Source: Dasyornis broadbenti (lineage: Eukaryota > Chordata > Aves > Passeriformes > Dasyornithidae). From it: a stretch of 64,000 nt of DNA. Below, piece by piece: positions 50,534 through 62,033 of this stretch (position 1 is its first letter; each line of letters opens with the position of its first letter). The translations under genes and the position numbers were made by a program. The stretch lies in NCBI GenBank assembly GCA_013397935.1, contig VZRN01001171.1, positions 62,001 through 126,000 of the forward strand. Reading direction: 5' to 3'. The notes under the pieces are model-generated. The model saw only the letters and a list, made by a program, of their open reading frames with translations, had not been told where the DNA came from and did no database searches.

Positions 50534-50986
50534 ACAACTGCATTTTGAAAGAGGAACATCCTTACCCCTTCAAAACCCCCCAAAATTTACAAATTATTTT
50601 TAAAGTATAAAGTATTCTAGTGCTTTTAGACAATTATGCCTTCAGCAATTACAGTCCTCTGGGAAAATTTTTTATTTCTTAGGGAACTTTCCCATGGGGT
50701 AATATGGTAATTGCTTTACAAAGCGTGTTTAGGTACACTTTTCAATGTTTCCAGTGTGCATTCAATTATAGGTTTTTGTGATTTAGGAGTATTCACATTT
50801 ATGCATCTCTTCCATTTTGCTTGTAAAAACCTTTTCTACAGTTGTATGCAAGAAACAAAAAAAATTGTGCAAGCAAGAAATTCTGTTTATATAATCTGCA
50901 TGAAAAAAATGACAAAGCTTTTTAAACCAGTGGTTTTTTTCGAGTAAAGAATTGAGTTATAAGCTTGTGTGCTTTTGTTATTACAG

Positions 50987-52503
50987 CTGGGTCAGTTTAA
51001 GCTTGTTTCTGACCTCAGGTTCCCTTCTTCCCTCTAACCATTTTGTGCCTCAGCACGCACTCAGTTCATGGGAAGTCTGGCACAGAGGAGGAGGACACTG
51101 GCAGTGTTTGGACAAGCGTTCTGAGTATTTCTAGATATCCAACTGTCACAAATTGTTCTTCATATACTTAGGAGGAGACAGTCTCCAGTACTTTTAGCTA
51201 AATGTTTTCCTTTTTTATTTTTTCCCCCTTTTTCCAGTTTTACTTTTTAAGAGGAAGAAAGTTGTGAAATTGTGTTTTGCTTCAAGTACCCTTCTGCTGG
51301 TCCTCCTTGATCTGGTGAAGTGCTGGACTCTTGATGACTGTGACCAGTGCTTAGAAAAAGGTTTAAACTATTAAGCAGTTACTATTTCCAGCCATTTTGC
51401 TGGAGAGTTTAACTTTTTCAAAATCCATCTTGAAAAGCTTGTGTTCCTGTCAGAAAAGGAGCAGCTTCTTTCACAGTTTCTGTATAATATGCCAAGAGCT
51501 GCAACTGATTTAAAAGACAAGTTCATAAAATCCAACAAGGTCTATTCTAAATAGGATCCGAGTGTTAATAAAGCATTTCAGGCACATCAAAGGTGAAGAT
51601 TGTGTCCCATCATCATGCATCTAGAAGCTGAGGGAGTTGTAAGTAGTGATCAGGCCTTCTGCAAAGCAGTCATTGTTGGTGTTTTTCCTTGTGTACAGGA
51701 TTGCATTTTTGCACTGCATTTACAGTCTGAGGACTACTAGCTGGGGAAATAACATAGATCAAACACAGAGCACACAGTGGTCCTTGTCATTAGGCCATTG
51801 TTTTTTCATTGGTTTGGTGGCACAGGTGTTTTTATAATCAGATCTCAGTCAGTGTTGATTTGTGGCTGGTGCTCTGCAAATGAAGTACTTTGAACATCTT
51901 GATGGTGATGTGGTTAATCCCATGAGCTGATTACTATTGCTTTATCATTTCTACACTCTTAATTTTGGGGTTTTTGTGGAGGAGAGTTTTTTTTTAATGC
52001 TTGATGCAGAGATTGTGGTCCTTTCTGTACCTGTTTGTTTCAGTATTTGCTTCTTCCAATTAAAAGAAACTGTTCTCTGTTCTGGTTAACATCTTGAACA
52101 CTGTTTCATTTTGTTGGTTGTTGGTGTTTCTGTTGTCCCTTCATTCTTATCTTTGGTTTCCAGATTGTTCTGAGTCATGGCTGTGACTTTCATATTTTTC
52201 CACTTTTCCCTGAAGATGTGCTCTTTTATTGATGGCAGTGTTAATTGCAGGATCTGTAGTATTCAGTTCTTCACAAGTAAGGGAGTTTAATTTGCCCAAT
52301 ACAGGAACAGAAGGTAATTGTCTTGTGGGATGTCTTTTTTTCTTGACTCTAAATGTATCTCAGATTCTGAACTTCAGTATCCTGATAGACTCCTAGACGG
52401 GGATGAAGTGGTGTCTGTGGAGATACCTTCTGTGTTAGAAGCTGAAAGGATAGTGCAGTGTGGGCATACCTGTATATTAGAAAACTGGGATTCTCTAAAA
52501 TAA
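50987..52503 (+). CDS. Candidate three-exon chain, unknown protein
   Basis: Three pyrimidine tracts ending in AG (50985-50986, 51236-51237, 52362-52363) each open onto a translatable segment: 50987-51018, 51238-51360 and 52364-52503. The GT after segment 1 (51019) and after segment 2 (51361) gives matching phase at both joins, and the chain ends in TAA at 52501-52503. Segment 2 would encode a basic patch (KRKKVVK) before a hydrophobic run, and segment 3 an acidic tail (for example DRLLDGDEVVSVEIPSVLEA). The acceptors are strong, but both donors are weak (CAG-GTTCCC, AAG-GTTTAA), no first exon was found and no family was recognised. Two phase matches occur by chance about one time in nine. Confidence 0.15.
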
Positions 52504-53456
52504 TGTCTTGAGACTTCTACCGTTGCTTTTTATTTAAATGTATACTGCAGCCTTTTATTTTTAAATGAAAAATGTTTCTTGGTGTGAGTTCTCAACTGAA
52601 TTATATGTGATACTCAGGACTAGGGATGAAAGAGTTAAGGTAATTTTCTAGCAGCTGATTTTTCCCCACTGTTTTATGATAAAATATTTAAAGTCTTGTA
52701 ATTGTTTGGATGATTATAAGTGATTCTGTTATAGTTCTGTATTTTATATACATACACATGTATACATGGGTTAGAATACTTGAATTTTAAGGGTGATGGG
52801 AGATGAAGTTGGAAATAGTACCTGCATATTTCCTACTCTGTTTAAGTGTGAATTACTTATTCAGACACACCATAAAGTACAATTAAATGGCTGTCTCTTG
52901 TGTTTAGGTGGTGGTGATGGTTTTACTTGTGCTTTCTTTTGCTTACCTACTCCCTACTATTAAAACTGATGTTCCAGGAAAGGGAAAAATAGTGCAACAA
53001 AAAATGATGCTGGCATCCATGGAAATAATTGTAAATATTGTCTCCTTTTGTAGCTGGAAGTGACCAGGTTTTCTTAGGACTTTAGTGAGAGTTTAGTAAA
53101 AATAAATGGTTTAGTTAAAATAAATGCTGGATGGGCTTAAGAGATCATTTTCATCAAGTTTCAGGTTTCTGTTGTATTTTAAACTTATTTCTCCTTTTGG
53201 TTCAGTTTAATAATCCATGACTTATGTAGAAATGGTTCTTAGAGCTGTTTTGCAGGACTAAGTTATAGGATTTCTTTTAATGAAAAACTATGAGGGAACT
53301 CAAAGCTTGTCATTTCCAGCATGATGTACCAGCATTTTAAATTAATTTTTGATTTGAGTGTCTGCTGGAGAAAACTCTTTCAAAAATGTGGCACATGGTA
53401 TATTTAAAATGAATTTCAGAAGAATTGCCATGCTATTTGAAGTCTAATTTGACCAA
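52504..53456. other. Unique noncoding stretch
   Basis: AT-rich. AATAAA occurs twice near 53101-53127 on + and could serve as poly(A) signal for a + transcript, but nothing else supports one. No repeat was recognised. Confidence 0.45.
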
Positions 53457-53461
53457 CCTTG
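53457..53461. repeat. Left target-site duplication of solo LTR
   Basis: CCTTG, identical to 54549-54553. A 5-bp duplication is typical of ERVL-type integrases; class I and class II retroviruses usually give 4 and 6 bp. Confidence 0.8.
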
Positions 53462-53599
53462 TGTGATGGTTTGACCCCGGCCAAATGCCAGGTACCCCCA
53501 ATTAACACACACACACGGCTCACGAGTTACGATGAGGAAACCCAGGAGAAGACGCACTCAGTGGGCAAACAGGCCTAAACTTATGTTGCAAAAAAGTGA

Positions 53600-53605
53600 T
53601 TTATT
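53600..53605 (-). promoter_or_regulatory. Possible LTR poly(A) signal
   Basis: AATAAA on the minus strand (TTTATT on +), 139-144 bases from the LTR end, a plausible position if the LTR is read on minus. The distance from the TATA-like box would make the repeated R region unusually long, so the role is uncertain. Confidence 0.3.
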
Positions 53606-54351
53606 GCTAAGAGTCAGAGGAGTAAATGAGAAGTAAAATAAAACCTTCAAAGAGACCATTTCTCTGCTCATCCCCCCCTTCCCAGCAGCTGCACAGGGGA
53701 ACGAGGCACAGAGGGGTGGGGGGTGTAGGTCAGTCCATCACCGAGATTGCCCTCTGCTGCTCAGGGAGAGGAGTCTTTTCCTCTGCGTAGCCATGGGTCT
53801 CACATGCACCAGGCCGCCCAACACTGCTGCAACGTGAGCATCCCCCTCGAGCAAACAGTCCTCCCAAAACTGCTGCGGCATGGGGTCCCTCGTCCATGGG
53901 GTACAGACCTTCAAGGCCAGGCTGCTCCATCTCGGGAACAAGGCTTCTTCTCTTTACTGGGACTCCTGCTGGAACACTCTCTTTTTCTCTCTCTCAGGCA
54001 CTAACCCACTCCAGTGTGGAGCACTCAGTTCAGTCTCAGGTGCAAGGCCTGTTTCTCCACTGGGACTCCCTCTGGACCACGGCCTCCTTCAGGTATCTGC
54101 TCCAGCGTGGGCACCTCCCCATGGGATCTCAGCATCCCCCATGGGCCCCATGGGCTACAGGGGCACCCCCTGCTCCACCACAGTCCTCACCACGGCCTGC
54201 AGAGGCTGCAGAGCTCCTGTGCCTGGAGCTTCCCCTTCCTCTCCTTCTCCACTGACCTTGGTATCTCCATGTTGTTTTCCCTCACATATTCTCCCCTCCT
54301 TCTCCTCCTCTGGCTAAAAAGACATGTGTGCACCCATTGTTTTTATTTCTT

Positions 54352-54359
54352 CTTAAATA
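54352..54359 (-). promoter_or_regulatory. Possible LTR TATA-like box
   Basis: TATTTAAG on the minus strand, about 190 bases into the LTR when read on minus. AT-rich context within an otherwise GC-rich element. Confidence 0.3.
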
Positions 54360-54548
54360 TGTTTTTCACAGAGGCGTAACCAACATCTCTAATTGGCCCA
54401 GCCTTGGCCAGGAGCATGTCCGTCATCTTCAGAGCCATCAAAGATTGGCTCTGCTGGACATGGTGAAGGCTTTGAGAAGCTTCACACAGGAGCCATCTTT
54501 GTGGCCCCCTCCCACTAGAAAAAATCTAGGCCAAGCAAAACCAGCACA

Positions 54549-54553
54549 CCTTG
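54549..54553. repeat. Right target-site duplication of solo LTR
   Basis: CCTTG, a perfect copy of 53457-53461. Confidence 0.8.
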
Positions 54554-57500
54554 ATATTCAGAAAAGTGTTTGAGAACTCCAGGAGACAACTTAACTTGGT
54601 TTTTGTTGCTCTTTGAAATGAGAATCTAACAGGATGAACCAAGATAAGTAATGAAGAATTACACTGAAAAATCAGAGAATTAAAAGAATGCAATAAAACT
54701 CTGAAAAACTTTGAAGGGTGAGCCATTTGCTAATTTATCATATGTCTGAAGTTCAAGTAGTCCAATACCTGCAGTTAATTTCAAAACAGAATCAATGCTG
54801 CAGTGTATCTTTGAGCAGAAGTATTAGTTCTTCTGTGGAATGGAAAGGACATCCAGAATTAAGTAAATATAAAGAATTTTGCATCTTGGTCAGTTTTCTT
54901 GAGGATCAGTTATAACGATTGCCTTGCAAATAAGAGTATACCCATACCTTCATGTAAGTCTGGAACTCATTTTGAGGAGTAGAGAAGCAATTGAAATCAT
55001 GTAACTTGTCTGAACTGAGCGAGTTGTCAAAATCCGTCCAGAGGTGTCCTTATGTGACAGATAGTTCACCCTTGTCCATTGTCTCACATCTAATTTGTTT
55101 CAGAGGATCTTACTGCATTTTGTAATATATAAATAGAACCATTTTGTGATACAGTTGATTTAAAAATAGGACTGTCCAGGAAGAAAGGAAGAGCAGATGA
55201 ATGCTCTTCTGCTGTAGGATGAAATTTTTTGGAAATGTTGGATCTATTAAAAATTTAGTTCTCTCTCTAACTCTGCCAGTATTTTAAGGGTGAGCTTCAT
55301 CCTGCACAGTACCAAGTGTCTTGCTGTCTGATTGTCTGTCAGTATTTCTTATGAGATGGACTACTGGCTTCCTCATTAATCCTTTGGGAATAATTATAGG
55401 TATTCAAAGGCTGAAATTGGAGTTGAAAGACTTCCAGTCCTGTTTGTTTGGTGTTTTGTGGAGACCAATGGGAATGCTTACAGTGACTTGAATGAAATTT
55501 TACCACAGTTGCTGCTCTCCAGCTCTCCCTCTTCCTTTGCCATCAAGGGGACATCTCTGGCTTCCTTAATCAGTCTTTTTTCTTCTGAGAAGGTAGATCA
55601 AACATGATAAGAGACATGTCCGTAAAAACAAATTGAAAGAAAGTAAAAGCTACTCCCCTTTGTTATGCTGTTGCAAACGATGGGGATTCTTCTGAGGCAA
55701 TTTTTTTAGAGTGCACCCTAAAAAAGGGGTGGTAAATTTATCTTACTGTTCTGACTTTTCCCATCTTTTTTTTCCTTTGAATCCCTGATACACAGAGGCA
55801 GGTAAAAGGGCATTGAAAAATCTCTGGCATAGTCTGTTTGATAGAAAACAGGCTAATGCAGAATGGCAGAAGATGCTTGAAGAAATAAACTGTTCCTATA
55901 GAGTATATAGCATACACAGCAGTACTAGATAGGCAACTAACTCGGTGTTTTATACAGGCTTCCCCATAAGAGTTCCACTATGCACTTTGGGGAGTCAAAA
56001 CTGAGGTGCTCTTGACCAACTTTTACTGACTTTGCATCCCATTGTACTGATAAGATTCCTTGAAAATGAACTTGTTAATTTTGTCATACTGCTGTCAAAA
56101 GACTTTGACATTTCTAAAGGTGTCACTGAATAGGATATAGAGAAAATATTGTGATAACTGTAACTTTCTTCTTTAGCTTCCCCTTATTAATTTTAGCTTT
56201 TATTGAGAAAACTGATTTTAATTTGCAAACAGCAAGCAAAGCTCTGAACTTGAAAAAAAAAAAGATGTCTTAAATCCTGGTGATATATCCTCTGTTAAAA
56301 ATTGTAGTGAATTCTACTGTATCTAAAAAAAATAAAAGGAAATCATGCTGCACATAGCCTACCCATCCATTACTGTTTTCTGTAGCGACTCTTCTGATTT
56401 ACAGATGTTTCAAGACATACAGAAATGGTGCATGATTTGGGACATCATCAGGAAACATCAAATAGAGTTGTCTCTGTTGTTACAGTTTTAAGCATGTAAG
56501 AATGTCTAAACAAGAACAAAATTCTTGGTGCTGAGTTTATTCACCTCCCACTTGATGATTTGCCTTATCCTTTCCATTTCAATATTCGTTTTGATTTCCC
56601 TTAGTTACAGAATCAGGATTTTCTCCTCTTCTCTGCTGTAATTCCTGCCTCTCAAGTGGGCTCTGCTTTTGTATTTACAGACTATGCAGCACTTCCCCAC
56701 TACTGCTCTATATGAAAATGAGGTGTTCTCTTGACTACTGAGTAGAAAAGTAGATGATCCTTATACTTTGTGAAAAAGAAAGGCAGCCTGTATACCTAAA
56801 ACCGGTGCATCAAGCAGTGTTCATTGCAGTCTTTCGTTGTTAGTATTTTTTTGAGCTGCTCTTCTGTGGATAGGAGGACAAGGAATTACTGAGTCACAGG
56901 AGAGTAGGTTCTGCTTTGTGTTTTGTGCCCATAAGCTCCATTCTAACAGCTCTGAGATACATCACCAGCCTGCCGTAACAAGAGGTACATAATAAAGTAA
57001 AACCAGAGTTCTCATCTTTCTTTTCCCTGCTGTTTGGTCTCTGCCACAAGAACTGCCCCGTGCTGCATCCCAAACCACTTTGACTGACTGATTGTCTCTT
57101 TGTGCTACAAACTTTGAGTCTTTAGCCGTGAAGTACAAGGCCCATAGGTGTTCTGGGGAACAGCATGTTCCATCAAGGAAATAGAAAAACCTTTCCAATT
57201 TTTTCCCAGTAATTCCCAGTAGTAGCACACAAAGCAGTGTAAAAGATCTATTTCTAGGTAGAGAAAATTTTCTTCAAATGCTGCATCTGAACCATGACCT
57301 TAAGAAGATTTTTTGGGAATGAGGAGGGACTGTAACACAGGTTAAAATTGTATAAAGAAGAATATTTTTATCAATTCAGAGCCTAAATTTGGGTAACTGG
57401 GGAGGTGTATTTGATCTCTCAAAGGCCAAGTTCTTCAACTGTAACACACTTAAGACTCTGACTCGAATCTTTGTTGTGTCACTACAGGAAATAGCTGAAG

Positions 57501-59012
57501 ATAACTCTTTGCATAGAAATCTGTGGACACAAACAAAATCAAAAGGCATCTTTTGGCTTTATTTTGACTGGCAGTGAAGGGTGACAATAAACTGGTTTTA
57601 GTTTCTTTTCCACCGCCAACAAAGGAGAGGGGGTATAACGAATTAAAATAAGTGAAAGAGGGAGAAAAAGAAAAGCCAGCACAAATACTGCTTTTTCTTT
57701 ATTTTTTATATTTACTTTTAAATAGCTTGATTTTGGTGAAGAAAAGATGCTTCTATTAATAGCATAGTGTAGTCCTCAGACTAGTTTAAACAGTTGCATA
57801 ATTTTAAATTGATTGAGAGAGAGCAGAGCAAAGAAGCTTCTACCAGAGTATCTGCTCTGCTAGGATGCTAGCATTTTGAGGAAGTCACGGTTGCATATTT
57901 GAAAGTAAGTGTTCCCTTTGTGTTAAGTCCTTCTCCTGTGGCTAAAGGGAAGAAGTTTTAGTTAAAATTCTGTTTAACTGGAGCCTTCACTATTGCTCAG
58001 AGTTTCTGAGGGAGGGAGCCACAGAGGCCTCCTGGATGTGCAATGATGTGCACTTCTGGGCCAGCACTGACTGTGCAGTGTCATGATGGCAGAGTGTCTC
58101 CCAAGGCTTACACATTTTTGTTTTTTCAAAATGTTATGCATTTTTTAAATCCTATTACTTTAATGTTTTTCTGTTTAAATCCCATTTTAACATTGTTTAT
58201 ATATGGAAAAATTTCGTATACCCTTCTGTGTGGTCTAATTTTCATTTGTGATCTCTGTGTATCAATACCACCTCCAGCACAAAGTAATGTGAGAGCCAAA
58301 TTAATTTGTTTTGAAAAAATTCAGACCTTGGGGTAGAAAGTGAGAGAATAAGTTGTGTGGTGGGTAAAATCACTGACAATTGCAGTATGAGCACCAGATA
58401 TATGTATTTAGTCTGTGGTAGAGTTTGAAGCTTATCTTAGAAAAAGTGTGATTATCTCACAGGTTTATCTGCGGTGCAGTTTCTCTTTGCTTTGCTGCAT
58501 TGTTTCAAGTTATCTTACCTTTGAAAGATGATGAGAACTTTGGAATATGGTAGCTTTTCCAGCAGTATTGTTTGTATTTCTGAAGGGAGTACCAGTCTTA
58601 AAATCAGGATTTCCATATGAAGTTTAGGTGTCTTTGATGTTTCTTCTCCTTGTTTGTACTATTTATTTCCTACAGTTGTTCTAGGAAAATTTTACTGGCT
58701 TGCTCTGATGCAGATGTTCTAAATCAAATAGCTTTTTCTTCTTAGATAATTACAAGAGATCAAAAACAATGGAGTCATACAAATCCTTGCAGACAAATTT
58801 AAACAGGACATGCATCCTACTATCCTGTCCTAGTAAGCAAAATCTTCTGTTTCACAATTCAAATTCTTGGATGTTCCTAATGTCGTTTCTGATAGGAGTT
58901 TCCTGTTAATTGGTGAGTTTACTGCAGTTAGTTCTTTATGTATTACTGATTCAAACTGTTAAGTTGTAAATTAACATCTAAATTGTAATTGTTGCTTGGT
59001 GAATTGTCAGAG
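54554..59012. other. Unique noncoding stretch
   Basis: Ordinary AT-rich DNA. No gene or interspersed repeat was recognised, and open frames are all under 100 codons without domains. Confidence 0.5.
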
Positions 59013-59057
59013 GTATCGAGAGCCTCGATACTGAAGTTAACTTGATACTGAAGTTAA
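59013..59057. repeat. Hairpin fused to a 17-bp tandem duplication
   Basis: GTATCGAG (59013-59020) and CTCGATAC (59024-59031) form a perfect 8-bp stem with a 3-base loop. The right arm is also the start of a direct duplication: CTCGATACTGAAGTTAA (59024-59040) is followed by CTTGATACTGAAGTTAA (59041-59057), with one mismatch. Confidence 0.85.
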
Positions 59058-59914
59058 CATTGCATTTTAATAAACAGTCCTCAGGACAATGTGCTTGTGC
59101 CTCTGCATGCTTTTCTGCATAAGTTCTCCCAAAGCTTGAGTGCCAAGACTCCAGATCAACCCCAGCCCCGGCTACCAAAATCTCTCACTGTCTTTTGTAT
59201 TTTGTTTTTGTATGAAAATAGGATCTCAGACAGACTTGAAATACAGGACCAAAATCAGATCCAGGTATTTTTTTCTCAGCTACCTGAAGTGAATGCAGAA
59301 TCCTGTACTTCATGCTCTACTTAGTGTGAATGGTAATTGAAAATAAGTATAGATTCTGTGGATTGGAGATACTGGAGGAGTGACAGCTGTGAAAGGAAGT
59401 TCACTCTGGACATAGTGCAGGGCAGGTCTGGGATCTGTTGCCTACTTCGTTAAGTCTAGTGCACCGCAGAGCATAGAAGGCATTTGCGTTTAACAATAGC
59501 TTATGATGAACTAGGCATTGTAATCAAAGTCTTGACAGGGATCCTGCTTGTGTATTAAAACTCTTCTTCCTTAATCTTGTTAGTACTGAACACAAGAAAA
59601 AAAAGTCTGTTGAGGAGCTTGGAAATTATTGTGTGTGTCCTCCCTGGGATGGTGCCCAGGACTGAAGTGTTTACTTCTGTCTATTTGCTTAGCCTGAGGC
59701 ATTTGTGATTTCTTCAGCACGGTGAGCAGCCAGGGAGATGGGAGTTTGCATGCATGTTGGGTGGCAAAGGGAGGGATAGGCTGCTAGAGGAATGCCAAAG
59801 CATTGCATGCTTTCATTGCTGATGGGGAAAACATTTGGCCCTGGTAAGAATATTTCAGACAAGGCTTGGAAAGTGTCCATATCACAACAACCATATTCTT
59901 GCTATCTCTACAGT

Positions 59915-59948
59915 CAAAAAAAAAAACCCAAAAAACCAAAAAAAACCT
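59915..59948. repeat. A-rich low-complexity tract
   Basis: A runs separated by CCC and CC. Confidence 0.85.
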
Positions 59949-61959
59949 AAACTCCACAGCATCCAACTTCATACTGCAGAGAGAGTAGAAGAGCTAAGAA
60001 TCTTGCTGGGGGAAGCAGGGAACATCTACCAGTTTGCGATTTATGGTACCAGATGGACTGTGCTGTGTGTTCTGGCTCCAGTGATGGATATGTTAAGTTT
60101 GTCTTTCTCTCTTGCATGCTGAGATGGAAGAAGAGGAAGCATCCATCACTGAAAGAGAACAATCAAAGCCAGGAAAAAAAAAAGACAGAATATCAAATCA
60201 TCATAGACTAAGAAACTGTTGTTAGTTCTCTCTCTTATATCATAAATGATTTTAATACATTTGGGCTGGGAACCTAAACTCTATAAACCTTGTTGATGTG
60301 TTGTATCAAGCGATGTACCCCTACTGCCCCCCGCCCCAGTATTGTTTAAGATTTCTCCCTCCATTTGGAAAAGCAAATTACAGGTCAATTTTTTCCCCTG
60401 ATGCATAACAAATAAAATTGATAGACTTAACTAGGATTTGATATGGTCTCCTGTATTTAAAATTGAGTGGATATGATTTCTTTAAATCATTTTGAAACAC
60501 TTAGACTAACAAAGTGGGTAAGCCAGCTTTTTGAATATACCAACATGTAAAAACTGGCAGAGTTTTTAAATACTGTACATTATAATTGCATTTTGTTGGG
60601 GTATTATTACTTCAGCTGCACAGTTATGGGAGCCTGCTGCATATTAGCAGGCACTTTTCCTATAACCTGAGGCTATGTGCACTGAGTTGGATTTTCCTCT
60701 TCAGACTATCATCTTGGATTCTCCCAGACTACATATTGCTGTTTTTTTTTTTTCTTTCTCTGTAGCAGTGCATGCTGTAGGCAATAGTGAGTGTAATACT
60801 TTCTGCATTGTTAGGCAGTGAACATTATCAGCAGCTGCAATATTCAGGATTAGCCTTTTTGTTATTATTTGGCAGCTGCAGTACCTACATGAATCTGTTT
60901 AGTCCTGTTTCTCCAGAAGGCAGCTGGGCTCTCTGACTGAGAGAACATAACCATGAAGGTTTCCTATAATTGTCACTATCCTCAGGAGTTCAGTCTTAAT
61001 TGGAACTGCAGTTTTTTCAATGCAGTTCACTGAGATATATAAAAACTTGCATTTTATTTAAAGAACATGGGCTATATTAAAAGACATCTTCACATTTTAT
61101 AATGGTTAAATGGGGACAGATCAAGATTCTCAAAGCTCACATCAGAAATCAGTTCCTGAGTGAGAACTATAATCCAGGTCTCATAACCCAAGCTTCATCC
61201 TTGGTCTGCTAGCAAGCAGATGTGTCTGAATGAATTATGCTGCAGATGTAGCAGCTGGTATCATGCAGTACAGAAAATGTATTTCAGAATAATAAATAAA
61301 ATCTAGGATTTTCCTGCAAGTTGTGGACTTTTTTTTCTCCAAGAGGTGTCTGTCATCTAAGCTTCATTTGAATTTTTTAAAACTGAAATGAAAAGGTTCA
61401 CTGGCTTTTGCGAAAGGTCAGAGAAAACAATATTTTTGTGGTTACCTATTTAAAGATGCATTTGCTGGGCACTGCTCTTCTGTGATACCCATAATTTTGG
61501 TTTTACCTTTGATTACTTGCTGCCTTTGTAAAATAAAGGAGCCATATACTGGTTAATGGAAGAAAGGAAGCAGCTTTTTCGTGCAGGCTAAACATATAAA
61601 TTACAGGGTAATTTAAACAAGTTTTGCTTGTTTTTCCTAAATTGTCATAGATATTGAAAAACATGGTGATCAATGACGTTTAAGATTTACATGCTAACAT
61701 CAGTTACCATCAGGTCACTAAAATCAGGGAATCAGTTAAGACATAAAATTACTTGGAAGAATTCCAGAAAAGGAAAAACATTTTATTTCAAGCATAGTTG
61801 TGCTCTTATCAGGGTGGGTGGACTGGTGTTGAGACTATTTTTCTGACAGTTGAAAATGGTAGAAGAGGTAGAAGCAGTGCACTCTTGGATTTTGGGGAAG
61901 AAAGATTTCTCAAGAAGACTATTGCATGGTATCCTTCTGCAACATTAACATGCATATGC

Positions 61960-62033
61960 ACACAAACACAGACACAAAACCAAACCAAAATGAACAAAAA
62001 AAATCCCAAAACCCCCAAACCAAACATAATACA
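61960..62033. repeat. A/C-rich low-complexity tract
   Basis: About 70 bp of CACA, CCAAA and AAAACC units; a degraded simple repeat. Confidence 0.75.

Larger units (their letters stand above)
39641..50986. other. Unique AT-rich noncoding stretch
   Basis: Over 11 kb without a recognised gene or interspersed repeat. It contains homopolymers at 43647 and 48279, a single N at 46573 and a 16-bp tandem duplication at 50502. Isolated exon-like pieces (for example 48134-48180, followed by GTAAGT) have no partner. Confidence 0.5.
53462..54548 (-). mobile_element. Solo LTR of an ERVL-like endogenous retrovirus
   Basis: A 1087-bp block begins TGTGATGG and ends CCAGCACA; these ends are complementary at 7 of 8 positions and show the TG...CA rule. 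It is flanked by the perfect duplication CCTTG. The interior is GC-rich, unlike the flanks, and has no gag, pol or env frame, primer-binding site or internal region, so it is a single LTR left by recombination between the two LTRs of a provirus. The ends resemble passerine ERVL LTRs as I remember them. Minus orientation is favoured because that strand starts TGTGCTGGTTTTGC, has a TATA-like TATTTAAG near its start and an AATAAA later, but this is less sure than the element itself. Frames of 85-145 codons inside it are artefacts of composition. The intact duplication suggests moderate or young age. Confidence 0.82.

Noticed and set aside
53738..54379. Overlapping frames of 66-145 codons on both strands
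   Set aside because: They lie inside the GC-rich solo LTR and have no retroviral protein motif.
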